Part shown: positions 7,156-16,661 of the stretch, one piece after another | Numbering within the stretch: position 1 is the stretch's first letter | How the letters are laid out: the number at the start of each line of letters is the position of its first letter | NCBI GenBank assembly: GCA_964342355.1 | Contig: CAYFFG010000005.1 | Location: forward strand, 1 to 64,000 | Length of the DNA stretch: 64,000 nt | From: Hirschia sp964342355 | GTDB taxonomy: Bacteria > Pseudomonadota > Alphaproteobacteria > Caulobacterales > Hyphomonadaceae | Direction: 5' to 3' | Made by a program: the position numbers and the translations under genes | The notes under the pieces: generated by a model | What the model was told of the DNA's origin: nothing | The model's input: only the letters and a program-made list of their open reading frames with translations | Databases searched by the model: none

Positions 7156-10100
7156 TCAGATGGTTCGTGCGCGAACCCGGCTGCCGGCAGGGGTCTTTTC
7201 GATGTCGAAACCATGCGGGATCATCTGTTTGACAAGGTCAACGTGAGAGATAAGGCCGACCATGCGGTCGCGCCCGGCCAGTTCCTGTAAAATCGCCAGA
7301 GCAGATTCCAAGCGTTCAGAATCAAGGCTGCCAAACCCTTCATCAATGAAGATAGCGTCCAGACGCACGCCGCCTGCATGGCGCTGGACGACATCGGACA
7401 AGCCCAGAGCCAATGCGAGGGCGGCCTGAAAGCCTTCGCCGCCTGAAAGAGATGGGGTGGGGCGTAGGGTTTGGGTGTAAGCGTCGAAAATCTGGATGCT
7501 GAGGCCGCGTTTGCCGCGCCCGCCAGTGGTGTCTTCTTCACGGCGCAATTCGAAACGTTCGCCTGTCATTGGTCCAAAGCGCAGGTTGGCGCTCTCCAGC
7601 ACCTCATCGAACATGGAAGCGATGGCAAAATCGACAAGGCGTAGGTTGTACTCATTTGAACCATTTGTGAGATCGGCCAGCTCGCCGATTGGACCAAATT
7701 CGGCGCGCATTTTATCCAGCGCCGCCTGAGCGGCTTTCGCGGCTGTTTCGGCCGTTTCCAACGTGTTGAGTGTCTGTGTCTGGGCGGTAAACGCATCCAA
7801 CGCTGTTTGGGCTGTTGCTTTGGCTGTGGTGAGCGCTTCTTCCAGTGCGCCAAGATCAGGCCGGGTTTTATCTTTAAGTTTATCTGAGGCGCGTTTCAGA
7901 CGTTCCTGAGCGGCGGCCAACGCGTTGTCATGGGCTTTGATCTCTTCTTCCAGCGCGTTGATGTTATCGGCATCGTCGCGGATACGTTCAAACGCATCCG
8001 GTGTGAGTTTGGCTTTGGCCAGGGCCGCGTTGAGCTTTTCAGCGTCAACAAGCGCAGCTTTTTCAAGGCGTGATGTTTCTTCTTCGGCGCTCTTGGCGGT
8101 GGATTGCGCGGCGGTGAGCTGGTTCTGCGCCTCTGTCTGTTGTTTGCGGGCGTGGTCGAAGCGGGTGCGTTTTTGCGCGATCAGTTGCGTGGCTTGCTGG
8201 CAAGCTTCTTCAAGTGAGGAGACATCTTTCACGCCCTCTGGCGCATCAGCCCACAATGTGTCGCGCTGGGCCGTGAGCAGTTCCAGAGATTTCTGGGCGT
8301 TGGCAAGATCCTGTTGCAACGCCTCGTATGCGGAACGCGCTTTTGCAAGATCAGCTTCCTGCGCGTCCAGTTTCTGTTCGATGGCGTCATGGTCTGGCTG
8401 TGCTTTAAGTGCGTCGATCTTTGCGCCTGTTGTTTTGTAAAGCGCGCGCAAATCCTCAAGCGTTGTTTCTGGCGCTTTTTGACTTTCCAAAACCTGATCA
8501 GCGCTTTTAACGGCCTGTTCTGCGGCGGCCCGTTTTTCACGCAGGACGGCTTCTTGCTGGCGCGCATTATCGAGTGCGGCGCGCGCACGTTCAAAGGCTT
8601 GGTTCAGCCCTTGAGATTCAGCGTTTCCAGATGCGGGGGATGGATGATCGCTTGATCCGCACACCGGGCAGGGCGCGCCATCTGTGAGTTTATGAGCAAG
8701 GTGCACGGCCTGAACGGCGGCAAGATTTGCTTCAGCCTGATCGAATTCGGATTGTGCTGTCTGGGTGGCGTTAGCGGCAGCTTTTGCGGCCTTATCCGCG
8801 GCGTCAAATTCAGCTTGCGCCAGTTTTTGCTTTTTGAATGCGTCATCATATGCGCGTGCCGCTTCACCGTCGCGTTTTGCGTCCTCAAGCTGGCGATCAA
8901 GCGTGATGCGCTCCTTATCACGGGCTAACGCGTCCTTTGCGGCCTGTTTTAACGCAGCGATGCTCTCTTCCAGCGTTTTGATGTCTGTTTGTGCGGATGA
9001 CGTCTTTGAGGCGAGGCTTTCAACGCTTGTTTTTATTGTGCTGAGTTTTTGATTTAGATCGCCTGCGTCTGTGAGCTTGTCTTTAAGTGCGTTGAGTCGA
9101 TCCAGTTTGCGGTCGAGGTTGGGTAAGTCTTTTGCGTCCGTCTCCGCTTTTTCCAGCGCGGACCTGGTGTCTTTTTCTTTTTCAAGACCGGCGCTTAAAG
9201 CAGATTTTGCGGTGGCAAGACGCTGCTGGCTTTCCTGAAGTGCGCGATTAGATCTCTTTTTTGCATCATCCATCTGTGTGAGTGCGGTGGCGTCTCTGAC
9301 TGCTTTTGCGCGCCGCTTCAGCGCGTCCATGGTTTCAGCTTTGTCTTCCAGCGCTAAAAGGCCTGTTTCGGCATCGGAACGATCGTTAAATTCCTGTTCC
9401 AGCAGGTGAGCCTGGTCGAGCGTTTTGGAAGCTGTTTCCTGTGTGGTGACAGTGGTGTCCCAATTAGCTTTGTGCGTAGCGCATATCGCCTTTTGATCGG
9501 TTATTGCAGAAGCGATACTTTCTAAATTCTGGAATCCGGCATTTTCCAGCGGTATGTCGCGCTGGCGGGTGACTTCGTTCAGGCGGTCTTTAAAGTGAGC
9601 GGCCCTGTCTTTGAAAATCTGGGTCAGCCGGTCATAGATCGACACGTCAAACAGGCGGCGCAGAATGTCTGAACGCTCTTTGGTGTCCGCGCTCAAAATC
9701 TTGCGGAACTCGCCCTGAGGCAAAAGCGCGATCTGGCGGAATTGCTCCACCGAATATCCCAGATGTTCGACGATTGTATCTGTGACAAGGGTTGGTTTTC
9801 GCTCCGCGATCACGCGGCCAGTTTGTCCGGCGGCGATGTCTTCGGCGGTCAGGCCCGTCGCGTCAAAGAGCGATGCGGTATGGGCTTGTTTGGTCTCGCC
9901 GCCGCCGCGCTTTGCCGGGCGCATCTGTTCGGGCGTGCGCTCTACCAGATAGCGCTTTTCGCCCAGATCAAAGATCAGCTCGACCTTCGTTAAAAGGTCT
10001 GGCGCGGCATGGTGCGAGCGCATATTGGCGCTGTCGCGTTCATCGCCGGACGGCTTGCCAAACAGCGCAAAACACAGCCCGTCGAATATGGAGGTTTTGC

Positions 10101-10218
10101 CTGCGCCCGTGGGGCCATAAATCCCGAAAAGACCGGCCAGCGCGACCTGTTCAAAGTCGATGACTTCGTGCTTGGCGAATGGCCCGAAAGCCTGAAGGGT
10201 CAGACGGATAGGGCGCAT
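7156..10218 (-). CDS. sbcC: Exonuclease SbcCD subunit C (SMC-like ATPase)
   Basis: SbcC is the ATPase and long coiled-coil arm of the SbcCD nuclease, which cuts DNA hairpins and processes double-strand ends. The 1020-residue product has a Walker A motif GPTGAGKT at residues 35-42, two long heptad-rich arms, a central zinc hook CPVC at about 517-520, an ABC signature LSGGEGFQAAL near 920, and a Walker B FIDEGFGSLD near 957. Its ATG follows the sbcD stop with no intervening base, so the subunits are made from one transcript. The length and domain order are normal. Confidence 0.97.
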   Translation of the reverse strand: MRPIRLTLQAFGPFAKHEVIDFEQVALAGLFGIYGPTGAGKTSIFDGLCFALFGKPSGDERDSANMRSHHAAPDLLTKVELIFDLGEKRYLVERTPEQMRPAKRGGGETKQAHTASLFDATGLTAEDIAAGQTGRVIAERKPTLVTDTIVEHLGYSVEQFRQIALLPQGEFRKILSADTKERSDILRRLFDVSIYDRLTQIFKDRAAHFKDRLNEVTRQRDIPLENAGFQNLESIASAITDQKAICATHKANWDTTVTTQETASKTLDQAHLLEQEFNDRSDAETGLLALEDKAETMDALKRRAKAVRDATALTQMDDAKKRSNRALQESQQRLATAKSALSAGLEKEKDTRSALEKAETDAKDLPNLDRKLDRLNALKDKLTDAGDLNQKLSTIKTSVESLASKTSSAQTDIKTLEESIAALKQAAKDALARDKERITLDRQLEDAKRDGEAARAYDDAFKKQKLAQAEFDAADKAAKAAANATQTAQSEFDQAEANLAAVQAVHLAHKLTDGAPCPVCGSSDHPSPASGNAESQGLNQAFERARAALDNARQQEAVLREKRAAAEQAVKSADQVLESQKAPETTLEDLRALYKTTGAKIDALKAQPDHDAIEQKLDAQEADLAKARSAYEALQQDLANAQKSLELLTAQRDTLWADAPEGVKDVSSLEEACQQATQLIAQKRTRFDHARKQQTEAQNQLTAAQSTAKSAEEETSRLEKAALVDAEKLNAALAKAKLTPDAFERIRDDADNINALEEEIKAHDNALAAAQERLKRASDKLKDKTRPDLGALEEALTTAKATAQTALDAFTAQTQTLNTLETAETAAKAAQAALDKMRAEFGPIGELADLTNGSNEYNLRLVDFAIASMFDEVLESANLRFGPMTGERFELRREEDTTGGRGKRGLSIQIFDAYTQTLRPTPSLSGGEGFQAALALALGLSDVVQRHAGGVRLDAIFIDEGFGSLDSERLESALAILQELAGRDRMVGLISHVDLVKQMIPHGFDIEKTPAGSRVRARTI

Positions 10219-11361
10219 TTAGTGGTCCTTATCCGCAAGAGTTTTATCAAGCGCATCTTTAATCAGCGCAGCCTCGTCTTTATGGGGCTCGCTCTGGCGC
10301 ACATAGGCGAGGAATTCATTCATGACCGCTTGAGGGTCATTTAAATTGGATGTGGCGCTGTCTCGGCGTGTGGCGGCGGATTTTGCCTTGCGCTCGCGGG
10401 TTATCTCCAGCGTGTTCGGGTAAACACGGCGCAAGCGCGCCATGGGATCAACCAGTGCGCCGTCATCGGTTAAAACCGCGCGGATGAAATCATCGCTCGG
10501 ATTGGCCGCGCCCTGTTTTTCCAGATCGTCCAGCGCGCCTTTCATCTCGATCACGCGACGGCGTGGGGAGAGCGCGATGGTTTCAACGCCCTCAAACCCG
10601 TCTTTATTGAGCGTGACCATGGACACTGATTTTTCCAGTCCGGCTTCGTCAAATCCAAAGGCGAGGGGAGAGCCTGAATAGCGGATGTGGGGCGCGCCAG
10701 CTGTCTGAGCCCGATGCAAATGTCCCAGCGCGACATAATCTGCGCCTTTAAACGTGTCTGGCGGGGTTGTTTCCACACCGCCCGCGCTGAGCATGCGTTC
10801 AGATTCGCTGGATTGTCCGCCAGCCACAAATGCGTGGGCGCTGACAACCCATCGACAAGAAGCCGGCAGGTCTTTGCGTGCGGCATTGACCTGTGCGGCC
10901 ATGACATCAGCGGGCGAGGCGATGGTTGCGTCACCGAAACAATCTCTGGCGGCATAGGTTTCGCCATATGGCAGGGCGGAAAAAGCAACCGGGCCATGGG
11001 CGTCTTCAAGGATTAGCGGTGGCTCGTTTTCAAGCACGCGCCCGCGGATCAGCGCGCGTTTTGGATCGGCAAAGACAGCGTTCATGCCGATGCGTTCGCC
11101 GGAATCATGATTGCCTGCGATGACGATAATCGCTGCTGTCGTGTCGTGGTAGGCGCGCTTTAGGAAGTCATCGAACAGAGCGACAGAGGTCGCAGGCGGG
11201 GCGGCGCGATCAAAAACGTCGCCTGCAATGATCAAGGCGTCAGCGCGCTCGCGGACGAGGATATCCAGCACCTGATCGAGAATATGGGCGTGGTCGTCAT
11301 GCAGAGAGGCGCTTTTGAATGTGCGCCCTAAATGCCAGTCAGAAGTGTGCAGGATTTTCAT
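10219..11361 (-). CDS. sbcD: Exonuclease SbcCD subunit D (metallophosphoesterase)
   Basis: SbcD is the manganese-dependent nuclease subunit that pairs with SbcC. The 380-residue protein has the phosphoesterase motifs in order: TSDWHLGR at residues 6-13, AGDVFDRA, AGNHDSGE, and a later HAFVAGG and GHLHRAQ. The usual C-terminal capping region follows. It is the first gene of the sbcD-sbcC pair and reads away from the subtilisin-like gene at 11606. The 244-base divergent spacer must hold both promoters, but I saw no convincing consensus. Confidence 0.95.
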   Translation of the reverse strand: MKILHTSDWHLGRTFKSASLHDDHAHILDQVLDILVRERADALIIAGDVFDRAAPPATSVALFDDFLKRAYHDTTAAIIVIAGNHDSGERIGMNAVFADPKRALIRGRVLENEPPLILEDAHGPVAFSALPYGETYAARDCFGDATIASPADVMAAQVNAARKDLPASCRWVVSAHAFVAGGQSSESERMLSAGGVETTPPDTFKGADYVALGHLHRAQTAGAPHIRYSGSPLAFGFDEAGLEKSVSMVTLNKDGFEGVETIALSPRRRVIEMKGALDDLEKQGAANPSDDFIRAVLTDDGALVDPMARLRRVYPNTLEITRERKAKSAATRRDSATSNLNDPQAVMNEFLAYVRQSEPHKDEAALIKDALDKTLADKDH

Positions 11362-11605
11362 TTATTTGGCGCGTCACCTTTAGGGGAGTTGGTCGAACTT
11401 ACGTGATTCGCGACGAAACCGGCCAGCAGGCGGTTTGCTCCAGGGTTGGTGAATACATTGTGAGTTGTGGAGCGCGCAAAAATTATGGAATGGTTTTTTA
11501 GACATGGTATTTCATCGTTGCGCCCTAATTTGGGCTACAACACCGCAAGAATGGGTTTGAAGACTGACACGTCTCTGACTTTGTGCGGCATTTAGGGGGA
11601 TGGGC

Positions 11606-14338
11606 ATGCGCCTGACTAAGCTTGGTTCGATCAGTGTTCTGGCGCTTTGGGCGGTTGCCGCCTGTGGTGGCGGAGGTGGTAATGGCACGACGCCAACGCC
11701 TGTGCCCGTTGTCACGCCTACACCTACGCCTACGCCTACTCCGGCTACCTTTACCGTCACGGGTTCGACCACGACAGCCTCGTCTTTCAAGGTGGACTCC
11801 GACATTAATGACTCGGTGGCCTCGCCTGTTTCCAACAACAGTTTTGCGTTTGCGCAGCCGATTTCAAACGATGCGCGTGTGACTGGCTTTGTCGTCAATT
11901 CAGTTTCAGGCGGTACCGGGTTTGTTGATGAAGACAATAATCCGATTGGTAATTTCCAATCGACGAATGACTCGGCTGATTTTTTCGAAGTCGAACTATT
12001 TGAAGACCAGGTGGTTTTTGTTGAGTTTGTCAGGGCCTCTGAAGTCAATTCCCTAATCGACGTAGACTTGGTGCTCTATGATGAGAGCGGTAATCAAGTG
12101 TCGGCCTCACTGTCCGCAAACAATCCGTTTGAACAGATCATAGTTCCGTCTTCAGGCACATATTTCATCGAAGTGCGAGCCTTTAATGGTTCTGAGGGCG
12201 CACTTTATTCGCTGTCTGTGCAGACCGAACTTGGAACGGCGCAATATACGCAGGTGAATACCAATTCCTTCATGCCGGGGGAGGCGGCCCTGAAGGGCAA
12301 GCCGCGTTCGGTAGAAGGCACGTCCATGCTGCGCGATGTGGCGGAAAAGGGTGTTGCGAGCCTGTCAGCTGAAGGCGTGGCGAACTCAACGTTCAAATAC
12401 GGTGATGTGGTGCGCTTTAAAACCGATGTGAGCGCGGATAAAAACGACGCCTCCATCAAAGCCGCCAGCGAAGAAAAAACACTTTATCAACAGCGTATCG
12501 AGACACTTGAAGCGATCAAGGCGTTTAACGCGGCGGAAGGCGAAGACCTGGCTGTGCCAATGTTTATCCCGCAGATTTCTGCATCTGACCCAACGCCAGA
12601 TGTCGGCTTTCAGTGGAATATGTATGATGTCGCCTGGCCGCAAATGCGCCAGAACCTGGCGCAGGTGACATTGGAAAAAACACCCGTCATCGCTGTTATC
12701 GACTCAGGCTTTTTTACCTCTCACCCGGACCTTGCGCCACGTATCATCGACCAGCGCGAATTTGTGCCAGCCTCGGTTGATGGCGACGGGTTTCAAGCGG
12801 AAGCGGAAGAGGAAGTTGATCCGGGAGACTTGAACCCGAACGAATGTCACTCATTCCACGGCACGCACGTCGCTTCGACGGCTGTGTCGCCAATCAACAA
12901 TGAGGGCATTGTCGGTGTTGCGCCGGAAGCTGATCTGATTGCGATCAAGATTGGCTATTCGATTGGCGATGAATGTTCCGGTCTGCCTGGCAATCTTGCG
13001 GATGCCATTCGTTACGCGGCGGGCTTGCCAACCAGCACAGGCATTCAATTGCCCACAGCCGTGCCGCGCGCAGATGTGATCAACCTCTCTCTTGGCGCGC
13101 TTGGCGAATTGCCAGCCGCAGAAGCGGCGATCAATGACGCCGTTGCGCAGGGTGTGGTCGTGGTCGCGGCGGCAGGTAATGATGGCGACGGACCAGACGC
13201 GCAGGTACCAAACTTTCCGGCGGCTTATGACAATGTGATTGCTGTTGCGGCGACAGATTTTAACCGTGAGCGGTCTTACTTCAGCTCTTTCTACCCACAG
13301 GTCGCTATTGCGGCTCCGGGCGGGGACGCGACAGTGGACGCCAATGGTGACGGTAATGGCGACTTTATCGTTGCGGCCGGCGCATCGTTGGAAAACGGAA
13401 GTTTCGTTGCGGATTATCTGGGGCTGCAAGGCACATCCATGGCGACGCCGCACGTGGCGGGCGGGATCGCGATGATGCGGTCTGTGAATGCAGGCTTGTC
13501 GCCGTCAGACATCAACCAGCTGCTTGTGGCGGGCTCATTGACCAATGATGTGGGCGATGCGGGACGTGACCCGGAAACGGGATATGGCATTATGTCTTTG
13601 ACCAAAATGCTGAATGCGGCTGTTGAAACCGCAGATGACCCGGGCGCCATTCCGACGAGTATCTCTGTGAGTCCCTCTGCGGCGAACTTTGGTCGCAGCG
13701 TCAATGCGCTGACATTAAACGCAACCCGGTTTGGAACGGGCGATCTGTCCATCACATCAGCTGATACAATCGGGACAGTTTCCTGGTTGTCGATTGCGCC
13801 GGATGATGTCGATAGCGACGGGCTGGGCAGTTATGTCCTTACTGTTGACCGGACAGGTCTGGCCAATGGTCAGTACTCCGCCACCGTTCGGTTTGTGTTG
13901 TCAGACGCTAATGTCATCGACATCAACGCATCTGCGCTTGTGACAAGTGTGTCTGACGAAGCGGAAACCGGGCCTTATTATGCGCTGATCCAGCGTCGGG
14001 ATGACAATGATGAGTTTGAAACGGTCGAACAGTTCAACGGTATTAACGGTGTCGGTCAGGACTTCCGTTTTGGTGATCTGACAGAGGGCGAATACCGCAT
14101 TCTGGCGGGAACTGACCTTGACCATGACAATCTGATCTGTGACCTGGGCGAATTATGTGTCAGCCACCCGGGCCCTGAAAGCCTGACAGGGACATTCTCC
14201 CTTGATGGCAATGAGTTCGGGCTGCGCCTCAACTTCCTTTATGAAGGCCGGACGAATATTTCTTCCACAGCAGCGAAAGAAGCAGAAGAGAGCGAAAGCC
14301 CACGCGGGTATGAACGCCTGTCTGTGCCGCTGGAATAG
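11606..14338 (+). CDS. Subtilisin-like serine peptidase (S8), predicted lipoprotein
   Basis: A secreted, probably surface- or membrane-anchored protease of 910 residues. It has a lipobox (AVAAC, Cys20), a Gly-rich patch, a Thr-Pro repeat linker (about residues 32-48), a PPC-like beta domain (about 130-210, NDSADFFEVELF), and a spacer. The S8 catalytic triad follows: Asp366 in VIAVIDSG, His418 in HGTHVAS and Ser611 in GTSMATPHVAGG. About 220 beta-rich residues at the C-terminus are of uncertain type. I prefer the second in-frame ATG (11606) because AGGGGG lies 6 bases before it and abuts the first ATG at 11600. The substrate is unknown, and the gene has no linked partner. Confidence 0.9.
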   Translation: MRLTKLGSISVLALWAVAACGGGGGNGTTPTPVPVVTPTPTPTPTPATFTVTGSTTTASSFKVDSDINDSVASPVSNNSFAFAQPISNDARVTGFVVNSVSGGTGFVDEDNNPIGNFQSTNDSADFFEVELFEDQVVFVEFVRASEVNSLIDVDLVLYDESGNQVSASLSANNPFEQIIVPSSGTYFIEVRAFNGSEGALYSLSVQTELGTAQYTQVNTNSFMPGEAALKGKPRSVEGTSMLRDVAEKGVASLSAEGVANSTFKYGDVVRFKTDVSADKNDASIKAASEEKTLYQQRIETLEAIKAFNAAEGEDLAVPMFIPQISASDPTPDVGFQWNMYDVAWPQMRQNLAQVTLEKTPVIAVIDSGFFTSHPDLAPRIIDQREFVPASVDGDGFQAEAEEEVDPGDLNPNECHSFHGTHVASTAVSPINNEGIVGVAPEADLIAIKIGYSIGDECSGLPGNLADAIRYAAGLPTSTGIQLPTAVPRADVINLSLGALGELPAAEAAINDAVAQGVVVVAAAGNDGDGPDAQVPNFPAAYDNVIAVAATDFNRERSYFSSFYPQVAIAAPGGDATVDANGDGNGDFIVAAGASLENGSFVADYLGLQGTSMATPHVAGGIAMMRSVNAGLSPSDINQLLVAGSLTNDVGDAGRDPETGYGIMSLTKMLNAAVETADDPGAIPTSISVSPSAANFGRSVNALTLNATRFGTGDLSITSADTIGTVSWLSIAPDDVDSDGLGSYVLTVDRTGLANGQYSATVRFVLSDANVIDINASALVTSVSDEAETGPYYALIQRRDDNDEFETVEQFNGINGVGQDFRFGDLTEGEYRILAGTDLDHDNLICDLGELCVSHPGPESLTGTFSLDGNEFGLRLNFLYEGRTNISSTAAKEAEESESPRGYERLSVPLE

Positions 14339-14347
14339 GCAAAACGG

Positions 14348-14380
14348 ATGGCGCGCTAATCCTTTGGATAGGCGCGCCAT
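14348..14380. terminator. Stem-loop between convergent genes
   Basis: The two arms ATGGCGCG (14348-14355) and CGCGCCAT (14373-14380) pair perfectly, and the inner bases CTA, TCC and GGATAG extend the stem. It lies in the 17-base gap between the protease and epmB and covers the last codons of epmB. There is no clear T-tract, so a transcription-blocking role for both strands is inferred. Confidence 0.45.
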
Positions 14381-15402
14381 TCACCATCCCGGCCACGCAC
14401 GCTTGCCGTGTCATCACGAATATCTAAATCGCTTGGGCTGGCATTGGCTTTGGAGACACCCCCGGGAATGTCCACGACATAGGTGGGAACGCACAAGCCG
14501 GATGTCTGATCGCGCAGGGCCTGAACCAGTTTCTGGCCTTCTTCGACAGGCACGCGGAAATGCGATGTGCCAGGCGCAAAATCCATCTGGTGCAGGTAAT
14601 AGGGCTTCACGCCTGCCTCCACGAATGCGCGCATCAGATCCTGAAGCGCTGGCAGGCTGTCATTGACGCCGCGCAACAGCACGCTTTGTGAGACCAGGCT
14701 GATACCGGCTTTTGAAAGGGTCTTACAGGCCAGGCGTGCCTGAGGTGTGAACTCGCGCGCGTGATTGGCATGAACAGCGACGAATACGCTGGTGTCAGTT
14801 GAGGCGATCGCGTCAGCGAATTCATCGGTGACACGATCAGGGTCCGCGACCGGCATGCGCGTGTGCCAGCGGATGACTTTGACATGATCAATCAGGGATA
14901 GGGCGCGCGTAATCGCTTTAGCGCGCCGCGGCGACAGCATGAATGGGTCACCGCCGGTCAGGATGACTTCCCAGATTTCAGAATGTTCGCGGATGTAAGC
15001 CAGCGCTTTATCCAGCGCGTCTGGCCGGAGCGTGTCGTCCTTGCCCGGACCGACCATTTCGCGGCGGAAACAGAAACGGCAATAAACCGGACAGACGGAG
15101 ACGATTTTTAATAACACCCGGTCTTTGTGACGATGCACCAGACCCTCGCATGGGGCGTGGGCGTTGTCGCCAATCGGGTCGGCCAGTTCTTCAGGGCGAT
15201 GCGACAGCTCCGCCATATCAGGCACAAACTGGCGATAGATCGGGTCTGAATAGTTTGTCTCGGTGATGAGCGCGGCAAGGTCAGGCGTCAGGCCAATGGC
15301 GTACCTTTCCGCAACTGCTTCAACGCCAGATGTGTCGCCTGAACCGATAAGGCCAGCTTGGGCCAGTGCGTCAGGCGTTTTAATCAGGCGGTGAGGAGAC
15401 AT
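14356..15402 (-). CDS. epmB: EF-P beta-lysylation protein EpmB (lysine 2,3-aminomutase family, radical SAM)
   Basis: EpmB converts L-alpha-lysine to (R)-beta-lysine, which EpmA then attaches to elongation factor P. The 348-residue protein has the radical SAM cluster CPVYCRFC (Cys104, Cys108, Cys111), the downstream LTGGDPFMLS motif, and the aminomutase-like VQSVLLRGVND and YYLHQMDFAPGTSHF segments. It lacks the long terminal extensions of clostridial catabolic lysine aminomutase. It lies 53 bases downstream of epmA on the same strand, and efp is just across the divergent promoter region. This setting strongly favours EF-P modification over lysine catabolism. Confidence 0.93.
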   Translation of the reverse strand: MSPHRLIKTPDALAQAGLIGSGDTSGVEAVAERYAIGLTPDLAALITETNYSDPIYRQFVPDMAELSHRPEELADPIGDNAHAPCEGLVHRHKDRVLLKIVSVCPVYCRFCFRREMVGPGKDDTLRPDALDKALAYIREHSEIWEVILTGGDPFMLSPRRAKAITRALSLIDHVKVIRWHTRMPVADPDRVTDEFADAIASTDTSVFVAVHANHAREFTPQARLACKTLSKAGISLVSQSVLLRGVNDSLPALQDLMRAFVEAGVKPYYLHQMDFAPGTSHFRVPVEEGQKLVQALRDQTSGLCVPTYVVDIPGGVSKANASPSDLDIRDDTASVRGRDGEWRAYPKD

Positions 15403-15455
15403 ATAAAATCAAACCAGCAGAGGCGGGATATCCGCATAAAGCAGGGGTTTATGGG

Positions 15456-16493
15456 TCAAATGTCCATGGGCGTCCATATCACGTCATTGATTGTGCGGGC
15501 GCGGGTGGCCAGCATGACGAGACGATCAAACCCCAATGCGACGCCACAGGCGGGCGGCATTTGGCCCAACGCAGCGATGAAGTCGTCGTCTATTGGGTAG
15601 CTTTCGCCGTAAAGGTCTTTTTTCAGCGCCATGTCCGCTTCAAACCGGGTGCGTTGTTCGTTAGCGTCGGTCAGCTCATTAAAGCCGTTCGCAAGCTCAA
15701 CGCCGCAAGCATACATTTCAAATCGTTCGGCAAAGCGCGGATCGTCGGGTTTGGCGCGGGCAAGGGCGGCTTCGCATACCGGATAATCATGCAGGAAGGT
15801 GAGGCTGTCCCGGCCCAGCTGATGCTCAATGCGCGCTGTTAACACGGCGGAGAAGATGTCTGACCAGCAGGCGTCTTCCTGAATGCCGATACCGGATTTT
15901 TCAGCGGCGGCTTTAAAGGCGTTGCGATCATCTAAGACCACTTCTAAGTCGATGTCCGCGTAGGTTCTGAACGCATCGACACAAGAGAGCATTTCTGGCG
16001 GGGCGAATGGGTCGCACTCAATCTCTTTCCAGACGAGCTTGCCCGCTTCGACCGTGTCGGCCGCCTTGTGGGCGAGCATCACACAGTCCTGCATAACGTC
16101 AGTGAGTTGGGCGCCCGCGCGATACCATTCCACCATTGTAAATTCAGGGGCGTGCAGGGCGCTTGCTTCCCGGTTGCGATAAACGCGGGCAAAATCGACA
16201 ATCTGGGTTTCGCCCGCCGCGAGCAGTTTCTTGCAGGCAAATTCAGGAGAGGTGTGAAGATAGAGCGGTGTTTTTGAACCGTCAGTGTCAGAGACAAACT
16301 GCGTTGCGAAAGCGTGTAGGTGGGTTTCATTGCCGGGCGAGACCTGTAAGGCGCCGCATTCCACTTCGATAAAATCCTGGCGTTCAAACCACTCGCTTAA
16401 AGCGCGCCGGATCTGGCGGCGGCCCATGAGGAAAGGGCGTTTGTCCTGATAAGTGTCTTTGCGCCACCAGCTGTTTTGGGTTCTGTCTGACAT
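15456..16493 (-). CDS. epmA: EF-P--(R)-beta-lysine ligase EpmA (GenX/PoxA)
   Basis: EpmA is a paralogue of the lysyl-tRNA synthetase catalytic core that charges (R)-beta-lysine onto a lysine of EF-P instead of tRNA. The 345-residue product lacks the anticodon-binding domain and has class II synthetase features: RRALSEWFERQDFIEVE, FACKKLLAAGETQIVDFARVYRNRE, FTMVEWYRA, and the final GVALGFDRLVML. The ATG at 16493 follows GGAG by 9 bases. It is divergent from efp, its substrate, across 168 bases. Confidence 0.95.
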   Translation of the reverse strand: MSDRTQNSWWRKDTYQDKRPFLMGRRQIRRALSEWFERQDFIEVECGALQVSPGNETHLHAFATQFVSDTDGSKTPLYLHTSPEFACKKLLAAGETQIVDFARVYRNREASALHAPEFTMVEWYRAGAQLTDVMQDCVMLAHKAADTVEAGKLVWKEIECDPFAPPEMLSCVDAFRTYADIDLEVVLDDRNAFKAAAEKSGIGIQEDACWSDIFSAVLTARIEHQLGRDSLTFLHDYPVCEAALARAKPDDPRFAERFEMYACGVELANGFNELTDANEQRTRFEADMALKKDLYGESYPIDDDFIAALGQMPPACGVALGFDRLVMLATRARTINDVIWTPMDI

Positions 16494-16661
16494 CAATTAA
16501 GGCTCCGAATGCGGATTGTTTCCAACTGGGCGCATCAAGCAGTCTTGGCGAAATGGTTCAGGCTCGCTATGGGAGGGACGATTTCGCATCAAAAACCCGC
16601 GCACCTCTTAAGGGACGCTGCGCGCCTACGCAACAAAACCAACGCAACAAAGGGGACTCCT

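Noticed and set aside
16509..16661. N-terminal extension of EF-P by 51 residues
   Set aside because: The extra sequence does not look like EF-P, and the TTG at 16662 has a good ribosome-binding site and gives the normal length.
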